From positions 8,953,472 to 9,017,471 of the forward strand of contig NW_019091362.1 in the NCBI RefSeq assembly GCF_001949145.1: DNA of 64,000 nucleotides, in the 5' to 3' direction. Shown piece by piece: positions 12,201-22,824 of this stretch; position 1 is the first letter of the stretch, and every line of letters begins with the position of its first letter. The notes beneath the pieces are model-generated. The model made no database searches. It saw nothing but the letters and a program-made list of their open reading frames with translations, and had not been told where the DNA came from. Both the position numbers and the translations under genes were made by a program. This DNA comes from Acanthaster planci (Eukaryota; Echinodermata; Asteroidea; Valvatida; Acanthasteridae).

Positions 12201-14261
12201 CATAGTAATCATCAGCTAATTGCCCGTAATGAGGAGACAGCTCCCCTGGCATTTGGCGATCGTCAGAGCCAAAATCCAGGTAGTCTTCATTGTTTGTCGA
12301 CAAGAGCACATGGCGATTGACGGGGGAAATCTTCGTTCTGCGGGCTGCACGACCTATGTCTGTGGAAGGCCGAAGTGGGGAAGAAGTTTCTTGGATGAAA
12401 TTCATGTTATCTCCATCGCCTGGCGTGAGGGCATAATTTCGATTGGATAACGAATTCAACGCCCCGCCGTTTGGTTTCTGGTCGTCAGCCTCCAAGTATA
12501 CCGGTGCGTCGGGATGGTAATACCCATGGGATAAAACAGGGCGCCTTGGGACCGGACGGTCTGGGACTCCAACGTCTCGATAATTCGGGACTCTCGGGTG
12601 GAATGCGCGGGTGTTATACATCCTTGGGGGCATTTCAGGGGGAACCTGGACATTTTGACGGTCCCAAGGGTACGGGACTGGCTTTTGCTCTCGGTTGAGG
12701 ACTGAAGCCGACTGTAGAAATGATGGAAGCTTTGAGTTGGATAGCTCATTCTCAAAAAAATCTGAAATAGACAGGTTTTGCAATTAAAATGTTAACTAAG
12801 AGCATGAAAAACGGAAAATGCTAGCTTTAATCATTAGCATGTTTGTGGTTGGTGGAAAGCAAAGCTTTTTCGTCGGACGCTGTTCGAAGGGAGTAGGACA
12901 GGCAGACAACCCTGTGACCTTCCATTTTAAAGTGAGTTCTACCATTTATTGACTTAAGTTTCAGACCTATCCCCAGTAACCAATCCGTTGCAAAAGATAC
13001 CTAAAACATAACTGTTATGAGTATCCAGGAATGTCACTTAGGCTAATTTCAGATATTTTAGTTGGCATTCCAAAATTCCTCACTCTCAGTGAAACGAAAG
13101 AGGGTGTACTGTGGAAACGTGTACCTTTTTCGTTATTTTTAACCTCCAGAAGAATGTCTTCTGATACCACTTCGTCTCGTCCATGGTAGCCGACTGAGAC
13201 ACGGAATGGGTACAGCGTCTGATGCGGGTCAACTTGGCGGATCTTGGCGTTGCAAATTAGGCGGTTCCTGAAGCAGTATACAGCAGAAAACAAACGTTTT
13301 GACGTAAACCCTATTTTCACACATACGTCAGTTGCTTCCGAGAGGAACACGTACAAACTGCTTCATTTGATAAATAATTTAGAAAGACAATTGAAGGGCA
13401 ACTGATCACAATGACAAGGCCTCACCGGCACTCTTGAATTTCTCTCAGTTTGCTAGCTTCCCCGGTGCTCCCTTCGTGCAACTCAAACCATTCGATGTGG
13501 ATGGGCACCGGCGGAAGATCACTTGCACGTGGAGTAACATAGATTTCAAACTGGAAGTGATCTGCAAGGGAAGGGATGACGCCATGTCCTTCCACGGGAC
13601 GGACGAATTTTAGGCATGGCGCCCTCTCCGTTAAACGCTCTGAGGGTTAATTAATTTATTAGAATGAATGTGACGAGGCCTAACTAGGCTATTAAATATA
13701 GGCCTAGGAAAAGTCTGGTTATTGAGTAACTTACATAATTTGTGTTCTTTGAAATCGGAATCTATTTCTTTAAACTTATTTTTTAATTGCCAAGGCGCTT
13801 AAATAAATTAGTTCCTTCTTCGACTTCGACTAGTTCCAAATCAACATGTCGCGAATTAAGAGGAACGGTATGGAGTCTGTTACGAAACTTGGACATCACT
13901 CTTCAACGTCTTAGCGACTAACGCTTACAAATCCTTGACTCTACAGGCTATCGAACCTTTCAGAAGCCTATTATTTCTGTACACAGCCAGAGAGTCTTGT
14001 CGTTTAACCACTTTAACAAGTGTCGCGCGACTGTTTAACGGCTGTGTATAGAGAAAAATCACATTTGCAATTTGTACAGTTTTACTGGTCTTGTTTTCAC
14101 AACTCTGCGCCAGATCGCTTTGACTTACCGCCAGGTGTAAGCTTTCTGTCGTAGCAGTGCCATCCATGCTCGGCCAAATAGGCCGGAGAGTTTTCATCGT
14201 CACTCTGTTGGGTCCTAACAACAAAAATCGCCACCAAGATCCAAGCGAAACGAGGAAACAT
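3392..14261 (-). CDS. Neuregulin-like single-pass receptor/ligand with TSR, Ig and EGF domains (9 coding exons, one +1 shift)
   Basis: The inferred protein is a type I membrane protein of about 2,525 residues. Coding exons on the minus strand, 5' to 3': 14129-14261, 13426-13639, 13125-13267, 9017-12761, 8230-8377, 7653-7771, 7080-7208, 6582-6681, 3392-6239. Every junction uses GT/AG. Splice phases agree throughout only if one base is skipped inside the 3.7-kb exon (11818-11861), giving 7,578 coding bases. Domain order: signal peptide (1-~20), novel N-terminal region, long acidic repeat-rich linker, TSR (~1361-1411), Ig-like (~1420-1500), EGF (~1503-1540), TM helix (~1555-1573), Ser-rich cytoplasmic tail (~1577-2525). 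Ig-EGF-TM-tail is the neuregulin layout, so a role as a membrane-anchored EGF-receptor-family ligand is plausible. The TSR and giant linker are not part of known neuregulins, so the function is inference. Confidence 0.7.
6582..6681 (-). CDS. Transmembrane exon
   Basis: This is exon 8 of the TSR-Ig-EGF gene, between ctgcag and gtgagtc. It encodes SPLFIGDTS, then a hydrophobic helix (MAIIALCILVAVIFGVYLFL), then a basic stop-transfer cluster RKRK. The helix lies about 14 residues after the last EGF cysteine, a short juxtamembrane stalk like that of membrane-anchored EGF-family ligands. Confidence 0.8.
7080..7208 (-). CDS. EGF-domain exon
   Basis: This is exon 7 of the TSR-Ig-EGF gene. It encodes one EGF module with six cysteines spaced C-x4-C-x5-C-x12-C-x-C-x8-C (CKSNPCKNGGSC ... 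CVCPVEFVGHTCE). The last half, C-P-x-E-F-x-G-x-x-C, matches the neuregulin-type consensus. The first loop has four residues rather than the seven usual in ErbB ligands, so receptor specificity is uncertain. Confidence 0.85.
7653..8377 (-). CDS. Ig-like domain split over two exons
   Basis: Exons 5 (8230-8377) and 6 (7653-7771) of the TSR-Ig-EGF gene together encode one Ig-like domain. The B-strand cysteine is in EVECNFDP, the core tryptophan in IYWISPTG, and the F-strand motif is SSDEGIYHCVV. The intron between them (7772-8229) has phase 2 and restores the lysine codon AA|G. Nothing else recognisable is in that intron. Confidence 0.8.
9017..12761 (-). CDS. Giant extracellular exon with coding repeats and a TSR
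   Basis: This is exon 4 of the TSR-Ig-EGF gene, running from tatttcag (before FFENELSNSK) to the donor after ADACSEG. It holds about 1,248 codons: a proline-rich start, a heptad-like helix (TNVTKILDLLSNSK ... LLNQLEKIAHEL), an acidic region, two families of tandem coding repeats (10,360-10,810 and 10,965-11,310), a second acidic region (DDTDDLDFDTNDYSEDDD), and a C-terminal thrombospondin type 1 repeat (WADWSSWGSCSVTCGKGV) encoded near 9,030-9,180. The frame changes by +1 between 11818 and 11861: the upstream frame stops at 11818-11820, and the downstream frame has a stop at 11859-11861. Confidence 0.7.
10360..10810 (-). repeat. Tandem coding repeat, ~45-residue unit
   Basis: Four diverged copies of a unit containing IFDGGTRVFQPT, a TALLEMQS-like stretch, and FETDYDDTNM. 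The IFD/MFD cores on the minus strand lie near 10,785, 10,650, 10,515 and 10,385, so the period is about 130-138 bp. The units are acidic with conserved aromatics and resemble no named domain I know. Confidence 0.8.
10965..11310 (-). repeat. Coding repeat TPEPxxxLRQDLVxVH, three copies
   Basis: Three copies of a 16-18-residue motif (TPEPGVLLRQDLVLIHP, TPEPEVFLRQDLVVVHP, TPEPGIVLRQDLVLVH) are encoded near 11,240-11,305, 11,085-11,150 and 10,965-11,030. They are separated by acidic spacers of variable sequence. The strict conservation of LRQDLV suggests a short binding motif. Confidence 0.85.
13125..14261 (-). CDS. First three coding exons: signal peptide and unassigned N-terminal region
   Basis: Exon 1 (14129-14261) starts at ATG 14261 with the signal peptide MFPRFAWILVAIFVV; an upstream in-frame run exists but contains no signal-like start. 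Exon 2 (13426-13639) and exon 3 (13125-13267) follow in phases 1 and 2. They encode a compact beta-rich-looking region with HFQFEIYVTP, PVPIHIEWFELHEG, and cysteine pairs around EHGWHCYD, RAPCLKF, QECRNRLICNAK. I do not recognise a domain; an Ig-like or cystatin-like fold cannot be judged by eye. Confidence 0.7.
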
Positions 14262-15734
14262 GCTGGCCTTTGGGGCATCGAAATTGTAATCTAAATCGTT
14301 TCCATAAACATTCGCAAAAACGAAAGCTGAACGCAGTGTAAAGGCGTGCGCGGTGTGTGGCTTACGCGCGCTGCTTCGAAAAATGCATGCGCAATGCAGG
14401 GACGCGCACTGAAGGCTTATGCGCGTCTGCGTGTATATATAAAAAGAGGGCATTAAGAACATGGAAATAAAGTATCTGGCGAAGACTCAGTAGGGTCGAA
14501 AATTTGGCTATACAAATTGGTGAGCACCATCATTTATTTCCATGTTTAAATGCTTTGGCCTGTAGTACGTCACGGTCCTATTTGCAGCTATAAAAAGAGG
14601 GCTTTGCAGGATGCCAATAGAGATCATAATGGAGACAAGCATGATCAAGCAGACGATTCTGAATCTCACGGATACCGATCGCAATAACTCTAGCAAAGCA
14701 AGCCAAAAGACCAAAAGTGAAAAGGGAGGTAAGCGGTAGAGCTTCAGGCCAACCCTTTTTATTTATTTGCCCCTTCTTTGGGGAGTGCCAGAGTCATGAA
14801 TCTAATTGTGTCGGTAAGTTCGACAAGTTAAAACTGGAAAGTATATGTATAATTGCAAACATCGATCCATGATGAGACAGTATTGCTTACTTCTGAAAAA
14901 TCTGCCTATTGAATGAGGAATTATTTTTGGTATTAATAACTTTAGTGTAGTGAAGCAGTTTGAGGGGAAAACAAACTTTTATTCGCCATAGCGCTTTCTA
15001 TCAATGTCTCTTTTTCGTTCGCCTATTTCTTAATTTTTGTCAATTTCATTTCAAGTTACAGTGAGGCATGATTTTCTATTTCAAATAAGTCATATAAGCA
15101 TTTTATGAGTTATTGTTCTGGATATTATGAAAAATCTTCTCTTTCTAATTTTAGGTGTATTTATGAAAAAAAATTGCAAAATACAGAGCCGCGCGGCAAC
15201 GGAAATCTCAAAATATAAGGTGCACAATGCTTTGTTAGGCTCCGTATTTTTGATAATGTCTTCAGTAGTTGGCGACAGTTGACGACTTGTACACGTAAAA
15301 CACCTTTTAATTTCGGGATTTCTCAGATTTTGAAAGAGTTGGTTTAAAAGTCCTAAAATTGGGAAAATCCTGATGGAAAATCCTGACAAATCTCACCCCT
15401 GCACACAACGGCAATCCCATTTGGTGAAAACTGTAGGTATTCATTCTTCGAGAACACTATCAAGCCAAGAAAAACTGAGTTCAAAATCTACATATAAAAT
15501 AAAGAACGAGGGTCCAAAAAATTTACCGTCATAAACCAAGCAGAGAATAAGTTTATTCAAGAAAAGAAAAATGTGCACAATTTTATCATTTTTCTTAATA
15601 TAACTTTCAATAATAATTTCCTTTTCCACGCAGCAGACAAATTGGAAAGAACACTACACACAAACAAACGAAAAGAAGTTCATTATCTGTAATCAATAAT
15701 TATTACATCACTATTATCTTCAATCACTTTCTCG

Positions 15735-15765
15735 AGCCGATATTTTATTTTATTTTATTTGAAAT
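15735..15765. repeat. (TTTTA)n short tandem repeat
   Basis: Repeated tttta units are visible; an adjacent short ggaaatag repeat is at about 15,783-15,800. Confidence 0.8.
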
Positions 15766-17493
15766 CGTCTACATAAAAAATAGGAAATAGGAAATAGGTA
15801 CTTGTTTTTCCTTCAAAAATTACTATAGCAAAAAAGTCTTTAATGAAAGAGCCTTTTGATTACACCGACTCGCCGCTTTAGGAAGGATAATCCTTTAAAA
15901 GAAGACGAGCAACTGCAAACCTCTTTCTCGCGTACAATCACGATAAACGAACGCTTCCTTTCTTATGTATACAATGTACAACATTTTTAACTACATGACA
16001 GTTCACGTCGTTTCAGTGTTAACATTTCCCCTCAGTTACAAATGAATTAGGTCAGACGAAATACGGACACGTTTGAACCTTTTTCCATGAATTGCATTAA
16101 AGACTGACTGACACTTCCGAAGCAGACATCGAGGCTTCCAATTCTTAACTCCACCGAAGAAATAAGCCAGTATGCTCCAGCAGAAAAAAAAAAATCTTCC
16201 CGGAATTTGAGAGGCAGCCAAAATTTCCTTTTACCGGGGCTTAAAACTGCCCTCATCCAAAAGATTCCTGTGGAACGGATCAAAGACGGTTTGGATCTCT
16301 AGCTCTGACCGCGTCTGCCCTCCATATATTTAACAGACACAAATAACCTCCAACGATCAATAGACATGCAGACTATTTTTTCGAACATTCAATCTCGCCC
16401 GCGGGCGTCCATATCTTTAACCCGTCCGTGCATCTTAAACTTGTCCACAAGTTTCAAGGTTTTCCATTTTGTGCCAGCAGCAAATTATATTTCCCGCAAA
16501 AAGCTGTACATGCAGACTGAAGGACTTAACACATACATTATACTCTCATTACACTCTAACAATAATTTAACTATACACTATATAAAACATAAAACAACAG
16601 TCCTGAGTTTTCTCCTTTTTTTTGCTATCAAATCACAAGTACTGTGGACGAGTTTTTTAACCAACAGTTTAGACTTCAATATTCTGGGGTACCCTCTTTT
16701 GATGGTATTAAAAATGCTTTGGCAAAGATGTGACATTTTTTGACAAGGGTTTAAATCCTTTGAGCATCGTTGTGGTCTGAGCACTTTTCCCTTCAGTGTT
16801 GGAGGGAGACCGTTTAAACAGAATTCTTTAGAATTGGAGATGGCAACAAAATACCTAATTTGAATGGTCAAGCACGAGCATTTCAACTGACTGATTTTCA
16901 TTAGATTTCAGTATTACACAAATATACTTTGGACTCATTTGGATACTAACATATATGGATAGTATATTTACACCGATGGCTAGACCACATTTAGTCACTT
17001 TAACCAACAATGCCCTCATTTATTACTGGCAGTAGTCATGTATCTTCTGGTCCAAACCGAGGGTGTGATAGTTGTTCAATATAGTGAGACCCCAACTACT
17101 GCAAACTCTTTGGTGGGCCTAGGAATGGGAGAATACAAGTGAGCTGTTCTGATGAGTGACGCGATGGGAAGCACTTCTTGACAGTCTGCCCCACCCCCAA
17201 CAAAAATCACATGGCTGATAAGTGAACTGGATATGAAGCCGAGATCCAAACGCAAGTACAAGAAACTTGTGAGGGACACTGTGCTCCTTCCTTCTTTATC
17301 AGGAGACCTGGCTTTACTGTAACTCGTCAATATGGGACATATGTACTCTTGGTGACACCTGTCATGCGCGACGACTCTTTATCGGATGCATGCAGCAAAA
17401 TGATCTGAAGGTTTAAAGTGGGCATCTGAATTAGAAAATAACCTGTGCCAGTGTTAGAGTACATGATATGCACAAGGGAGTACAAAAGGGGTA

Positions 17494-17499
17494 TTTATT
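17494..17499 (-). terminator. Candidate ARID2 poly(A) signal
   Basis: AATAAA on the minus strand, the first canonical hexamer I found downstream of the ARID2 stop at 19537, implying a 3' UTR of about 2 kb. Alternatives lie further downstream. Confidence 0.25.
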
Positions 17500-19536
17500 T
17501 ACAACCATCAAACACAGTTATCCTTTCTACAAGGTTGCTATGGCAAGTTTCACCTTGAAGGCAACCGACTAAGTGTATTAGTCCAGAAAAAGGCCACACA
17601 AGGGTCGTGAGCAAGAAAACTCACAACAGAAAGTGGGTTTCAGGATAGGCGACTATCTGAAACAAGGCAAAGAGGCAAAGCATAGATGCACACCTCTCAA
17701 AATGAGAGACCAGACTGCGATGGAACATCTTCACCACTGAACAAATATCAGAAATCAACAGAGAAGCATTGCAAGACCTGCACATGAGAGAAGACCTTTA
17801 AGTGTGTAGAAAAGGGGGCTTTGAGTAAAAAATTAACGCGAACCAACACAGCTGCTGAATGCATATTCAAGGTTACGCGGCAATGCCAATTGTTTTCACC
17901 TCTCTGATTCTGCATATTTGTTACATACAATTGAGCAAATACGCCGCTTCCTGTGAAATATATAAATCTCAACACATAAACCAAAAAACACCTTCCACAG
18001 AATATGTCATAAACAAAGGGGGCCAAAAAAAAAACAAACGAATTTTTTGACATAGAGAAACTGATTTCCATCTCTGTGCTGACACAGTTGTGACTGAAAG
18101 ACTGTAAGCAATCGTCAGGCAACTTTCTGCTGCGACTAAACTTCAGGGGCTCAGTTGCGCACTCGCTGGATATTTTTGGTTCTTGTTTTTGCTGGGATAT
18201 TCCCCAATGAAACCTCTCCGTAACGGCAATTGCTCCTGAGCGAAATTCCTCTTGGGGGCATAATCTGCAGAAAGCGCTAGTTTGACGATAATGCCATTAC
18301 TTAGAGACACTCAGAAAGAGCTTTGAAAGAAGCCAAAACACAGTACAACATTAGATGGCCAGTGCATGCAAGAATGCAACCACTCCAGAAAACACGTGCA
18401 ACACCATATATCACTTCAACAGAAAGCTTCAACTTGGGGGAGGGGGGGAAACAAATGTAAAATTTGCTATTCTGAATTTGCATAGGGATTTAAGACTAGA
18501 CACATCCAAACCACCGACCAGCTTCTACCATGAAGGCAATGCCCTGGATCACATGATCAAATTCATTTTTGTTTGCATTCACTTCTTGTACTGAAGAGAG
18601 TAAAAAAGTCCATTGGACAAAAACAAAAGTGCAATTAAAAAGTTGTGCACGCACTGACACTGGTTTTTAACTCAAAATAAACAAAAAACAAAACTACTGA
18701 ATTTTCCGATCTTTCCAACTCTGCTGCTGATGGAACACTTTTGAGAAAAGGAGAGAAACCTTTCTAGGATCAGCCTCTTGTGTATGAGCTATTTCAACAT
18801 AGCATCGGGCACACCCAAATGTATGCATCACACGGTCACATGTTTCAATGTGACAGGAGATCAAACGGCACTCACAGCCAGTTGATCAACAGAGCCACAA
18901 TGCATCTCGAGCACACCAGCTTGCCTGCTGCCATGCAGTGGTGAGTGAACAACAGATGAATGGCATCATTTGGTGCTGTCTTCTTCCAGCAAATCTTCAG
19001 ACAAGAATACAGGAAAAATCCACAGCGATCTCTGTTGAAAACATCTGAGCACGAGACGGTGATGGCAGTACCTCCACCTGGAAACATGCAGCTTATCTAT
19101 GAGTCAGCCCATTCCAATTCCCCTCCTGCCTGTTACCACCTTGATTCTTTTGAACCTTGTCCCAATGAGACAGCCTGTGGTAAAACAGGCTCCTCTCCGG
19201 CCTTACGAGTACACATTGGGCAGGCCTTTCCTCGTAAACAGCCTTTTAAAGATGAACCCATTCATTCCTTGAAACAGTGGCACTGCTCAAATTTACAATA
19301 TAAAACATGCCTCCATAGCTTCTCTTGGTCACGGACAAGAGCTGGTTGTGAAGTGGGGACTTTGACCCCAACCAGACAATAAGCCTGACTAGGGTAGAAT
19401 GGCCCCCTTTGGTTACCCGAGGTCATGACAACGTGAATCCACGAGGAAAGCACTCGGCTGCAAAAGCGAATGGGTTGGAGATGACAGACTGAGTCCGGTG
19501 AGGTTTTGCAGAGGTACTGGCTCCACTGACCTGAGG

Positions 19537-22500
19537 TCAAGAGTCACTTTCGTCGTCAGAGTCGAGCACCAGATGCCGGACATCATTCAGCTCACCCAAA
19601 CACTTGGCCAGAGTGGTGGAGGCCTCAGCATTACTGATGGCTAACCTAGCAAGATGGATCTCATGTCTACGGAGGGCGCTACAAAGGGGAAAAACAGGGG
19701 GAGAGGAAACAACATAGTCTTTGAACAATTTTCTGCCTTTAGGCAATCCTCTAGCAAATACCAGAGGAGCTACCTTGAAACAGGTGTGACGTTCTTAATC
19801 TTTCAGGCATTTTTTTTTTTTACAATGCTCAAATACAGATTTTTTGTTAAGGGGGAAAGTCACCATTCCAGTTGTTATCAAGTCAGAATCTGTTGATAAG
19901 AAATTCAACATCTTACCCGAGGAAAAGTACCAATTCTGAGATAAGAAAATCTAATGATCCATGGTTTTCACAGCCAATTTTTCACCAAGATCTGAAGGTC
20001 TTTATTAAAATTTGTGAACTGCATATATTAACTAACATGAGATACACAGAACTGAATGAGTTCTCAGCAGCACAAAATCCCCTATTCTTTAATTTAACCT
20101 TGTGACATGGTGTGCTAATGAAATCACGGCCAACCCATACGGAAATAAAGAAGGTAGACGCTTAAAGGGCCTCTTCACCCTTTCAACAAATGTCAAAATA
20201 CTGCACAGAGACAAAAATTTGGATTTCCTTCTCCACAGAGTTGGTTGAGGTTCTGGGTGGCCACTGACCTCAGATTCAACCCGTTAACAAATAAAAACTC
20301 CCCAAAGCTCATCAGACAAAAATGTGGTAAACTGTCTGAAATCATGTGGTGCCAAGCACTGATCGCATGAACCTCAATTTATTGTGCAAAGCCTGATGAG
20401 CAGAAAAGATCAGGCACTATTTTCCACATTCAAAGGTACATATAACAGGCCGTTGAGGAAAGAAATTGAACTTACACTTCATGCTAATTGGACTACTATG
20501 TACGTACCTCCTTGCAACGGCCGAGTGGGCTGCCAAATTCTTCAGCACCAGGGCAGCAGTGATGCGGATACTCTTGGTCACTGGTCCTTCACTTTCGCCC
20601 TGCAGTTAGACAAAATTTAAGTCATGACGACTGACTTGTACGAAATGGCGCCACAGCAGCAGACCTGCCAACCTTTAGAATCGCAAAAGTGTATTCGGAG
20701 GTTCCAAAATGTGTATTTTTTCAATAAAAACGTGTATTTTCCCAAACAAACAGTAAAGCCAAGCTAACAAGTACCTTTGCGTGGCTACATACTATTTGAA
20801 CTTTAATACTTTACTCGTGCAGGCTTAAATGGACCTTAAAATTTCCTGGTGTTGCTAACAGCAGTTGCTTTCTTGCATTTACGCAACAGTTTATTTTGGT
20901 GTGCACATTGCTGCCAGGGCCTAGCTGTGGCTTGGGTGTATATTTTGTTTATGAGAAAGTCCGACAGGACTGCAGTACTGTGGATCGCATTCTTTGTTTC
21001 AGCAATGTCGGGGTATTTACCGATCGTGGTATTTAGTGACGTTCTGATTGGTTGAAAGGGCACTACGAGGGGCATGTGTACATCGCGTACAGCAATCACG
21101 AACGCTCTACATTACGAGTTCACGATATCGAACGGCGTGACATGCGACTTTGTCTTGCTTGCAGCCGCTTAAGCTATTTTAGCTTAAATTTCACACAGCG
21201 CCCTCTTTCTTTCTGTCCGTGTCAAAATTATCGAAATCCGTATTTTATGGTGATAAAAAGAGGTGTTCTTTCAATGGACTTATTGGAACTAGAGAATAGT
21301 CTTCCACAATGTTGAGTACGCACAGAACCACGACTGCTGTAAACAACCTGAAGCAAAACAGCGAGCACTTTATGCCTACTTATGTCGCGTATAAACCTGC
21401 CAGGCTATGTTTTGTGGAATAGATACAGCAATGAGGAAGGTACGGACGGGCTGCTTTTAGGCTCAATCCTCCGAAAAGTCTGAAGGCAAAGAATGTGCCA
21501 CAGACTTCCTATGGAGTGATGGAGGTTGCAGGCAAAAAAAAACAAAGTGCGGGCAGAAAAAAGTTATTACAGTAAATACAAACAATTATTCCGAGATGTG
21601 CGTCACATCATTCAGCATTTTCCCAAGAATTTAATTGAGATCTTATCAAATTCAACAACCCACTAGACCACATCTGATCATTCTCCAATCCAGGGGCAGA
21701 GGTACACATACCAGAAGATCCTTGAGAGACGGAGAGTGAAGACTCCTCCGGATGGCATGGTAGGCAGTGTGAGCGTTGTAGAGGATAGGAGTAGGGAGCT
21801 GTGCGGTGGGAGTGGTGGTGCTAGACGCTGTGGAAGCCTGCTGGCGTTTCTCAGCCGCTGCCCGCAGCGCCTGTTCCGTGCAGTGCTTCTCCTGTTGTGG
21901 ACAGAAGAAAACAACATGGCACCCTGGTCAAACAATGATCCATTTGATCCATTAAATATTGATAGCACTGAATTTCAATGCTCCTGTAGCTATGAAATCT
22001 GAGTTGGCGGAGAAGATCGAATGTTAAACATCAACACAAACACCCATGGCATGCACCGACGATACATCTGAGAAATCATTCCACAGTTTCATTCAAAATC
22101 ATTCTACATGAACAAACAAAAATGAAACCCATTGAAAAAAAACATCACAATTCACGTCAGAGACAGAGAATTTACTCCCCCGTTGATGGCTGCATGTAAA
22201 CGAGTTAGAAATGCAGTTTGCAATATCAGAAGTGCATCTGAGAAAAAGAGACACGATACAACAAACAAAATGCTACTGGCAAAAAACTGCAAGACAACAC
22301 TTGATAGCGACACAAAGCAATCCTAGTCATCTGAGAAAGAGGGGAAGCATATCCTAGTATTCTATAACAGAATTTACACTGGGTGGATAAAATCTGAGAA
22401 CACAAAGCATGCATTCAGCCAACAAAATTTCCACAATACTTGCATGCAACACCAAATACAAAGTCTATGAAACTTTGATCAAACAGATGCTACATGAATA

Positions 22501-22824
22501 TTAAACATGGTCATCAATGGTCTCATTGAGGACTGACTTACAATGGCTTCGAATGGACAGCCTTGACGACTTTGATAGGAATTTGCAAGTCATTTGCTCT
22601 AGATAATATCTAAAAAGCACTGTATCTGACAACCATCTCATAAAATACTGGTGTATGCTTTGATAAAGGCGACATCTACACTCACCAACATGTGACTGAC
22701 ACAAGACCACCTCTGCCGCTGGATGTTGTCGCAGTTCTCCCACTCACACATACCTCGGTAGGCTGAACCCATGACATGGACTGTGCTGGCATGGACGTGC
22801 AGGGATTTCCTGGTTTTGAAATTC
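19537..22824 (-). CDS. ARID2: ARID2 exons 15-18: zinc fingers and conserved C-terminus
   Basis: Exon 15 (22686-22824) supplies the histidines of finger 1 (LHVHASTVH) and most of finger 2 (CEWENCDNIQRQRWSCVSHML). Exon 16 (21712-21891) completes it with EKHC, matching the family's DKHC. Exon 17 (20508-20599) encodes EGPVTKSIRITAALVLKNL, and exon 18 (19537-19678) LRRHEIHLARLAISNAEAST and an acidic tail DSDDESDS not obvious in vertebrate ARID2. Phases 2, 0, 0, 2 are all consistent. The finger spacing is C-x4-C-x12-H-x4-H. Confidence 0.9.

Larger units (their letters stand above)
14262..19536. other. Intergenic: promoter side of the TSR-Ig-EGF gene and ARID2 3' flank/UTR
   Basis: No coding exon is supported. 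TATAAAAAGAGGGC-like motifs occur twice on the plus strand (around 14437 and 14589). A (TTTTA)n run lies near 15,740-15,765. Minus-strand AATAAA hexamers that could end the ARID2 transcript are at 17494-17499 and 17019-17024. Open frames such as those at 16366-16743 and 18960-19382 look like chance. Confidence 0.5.
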
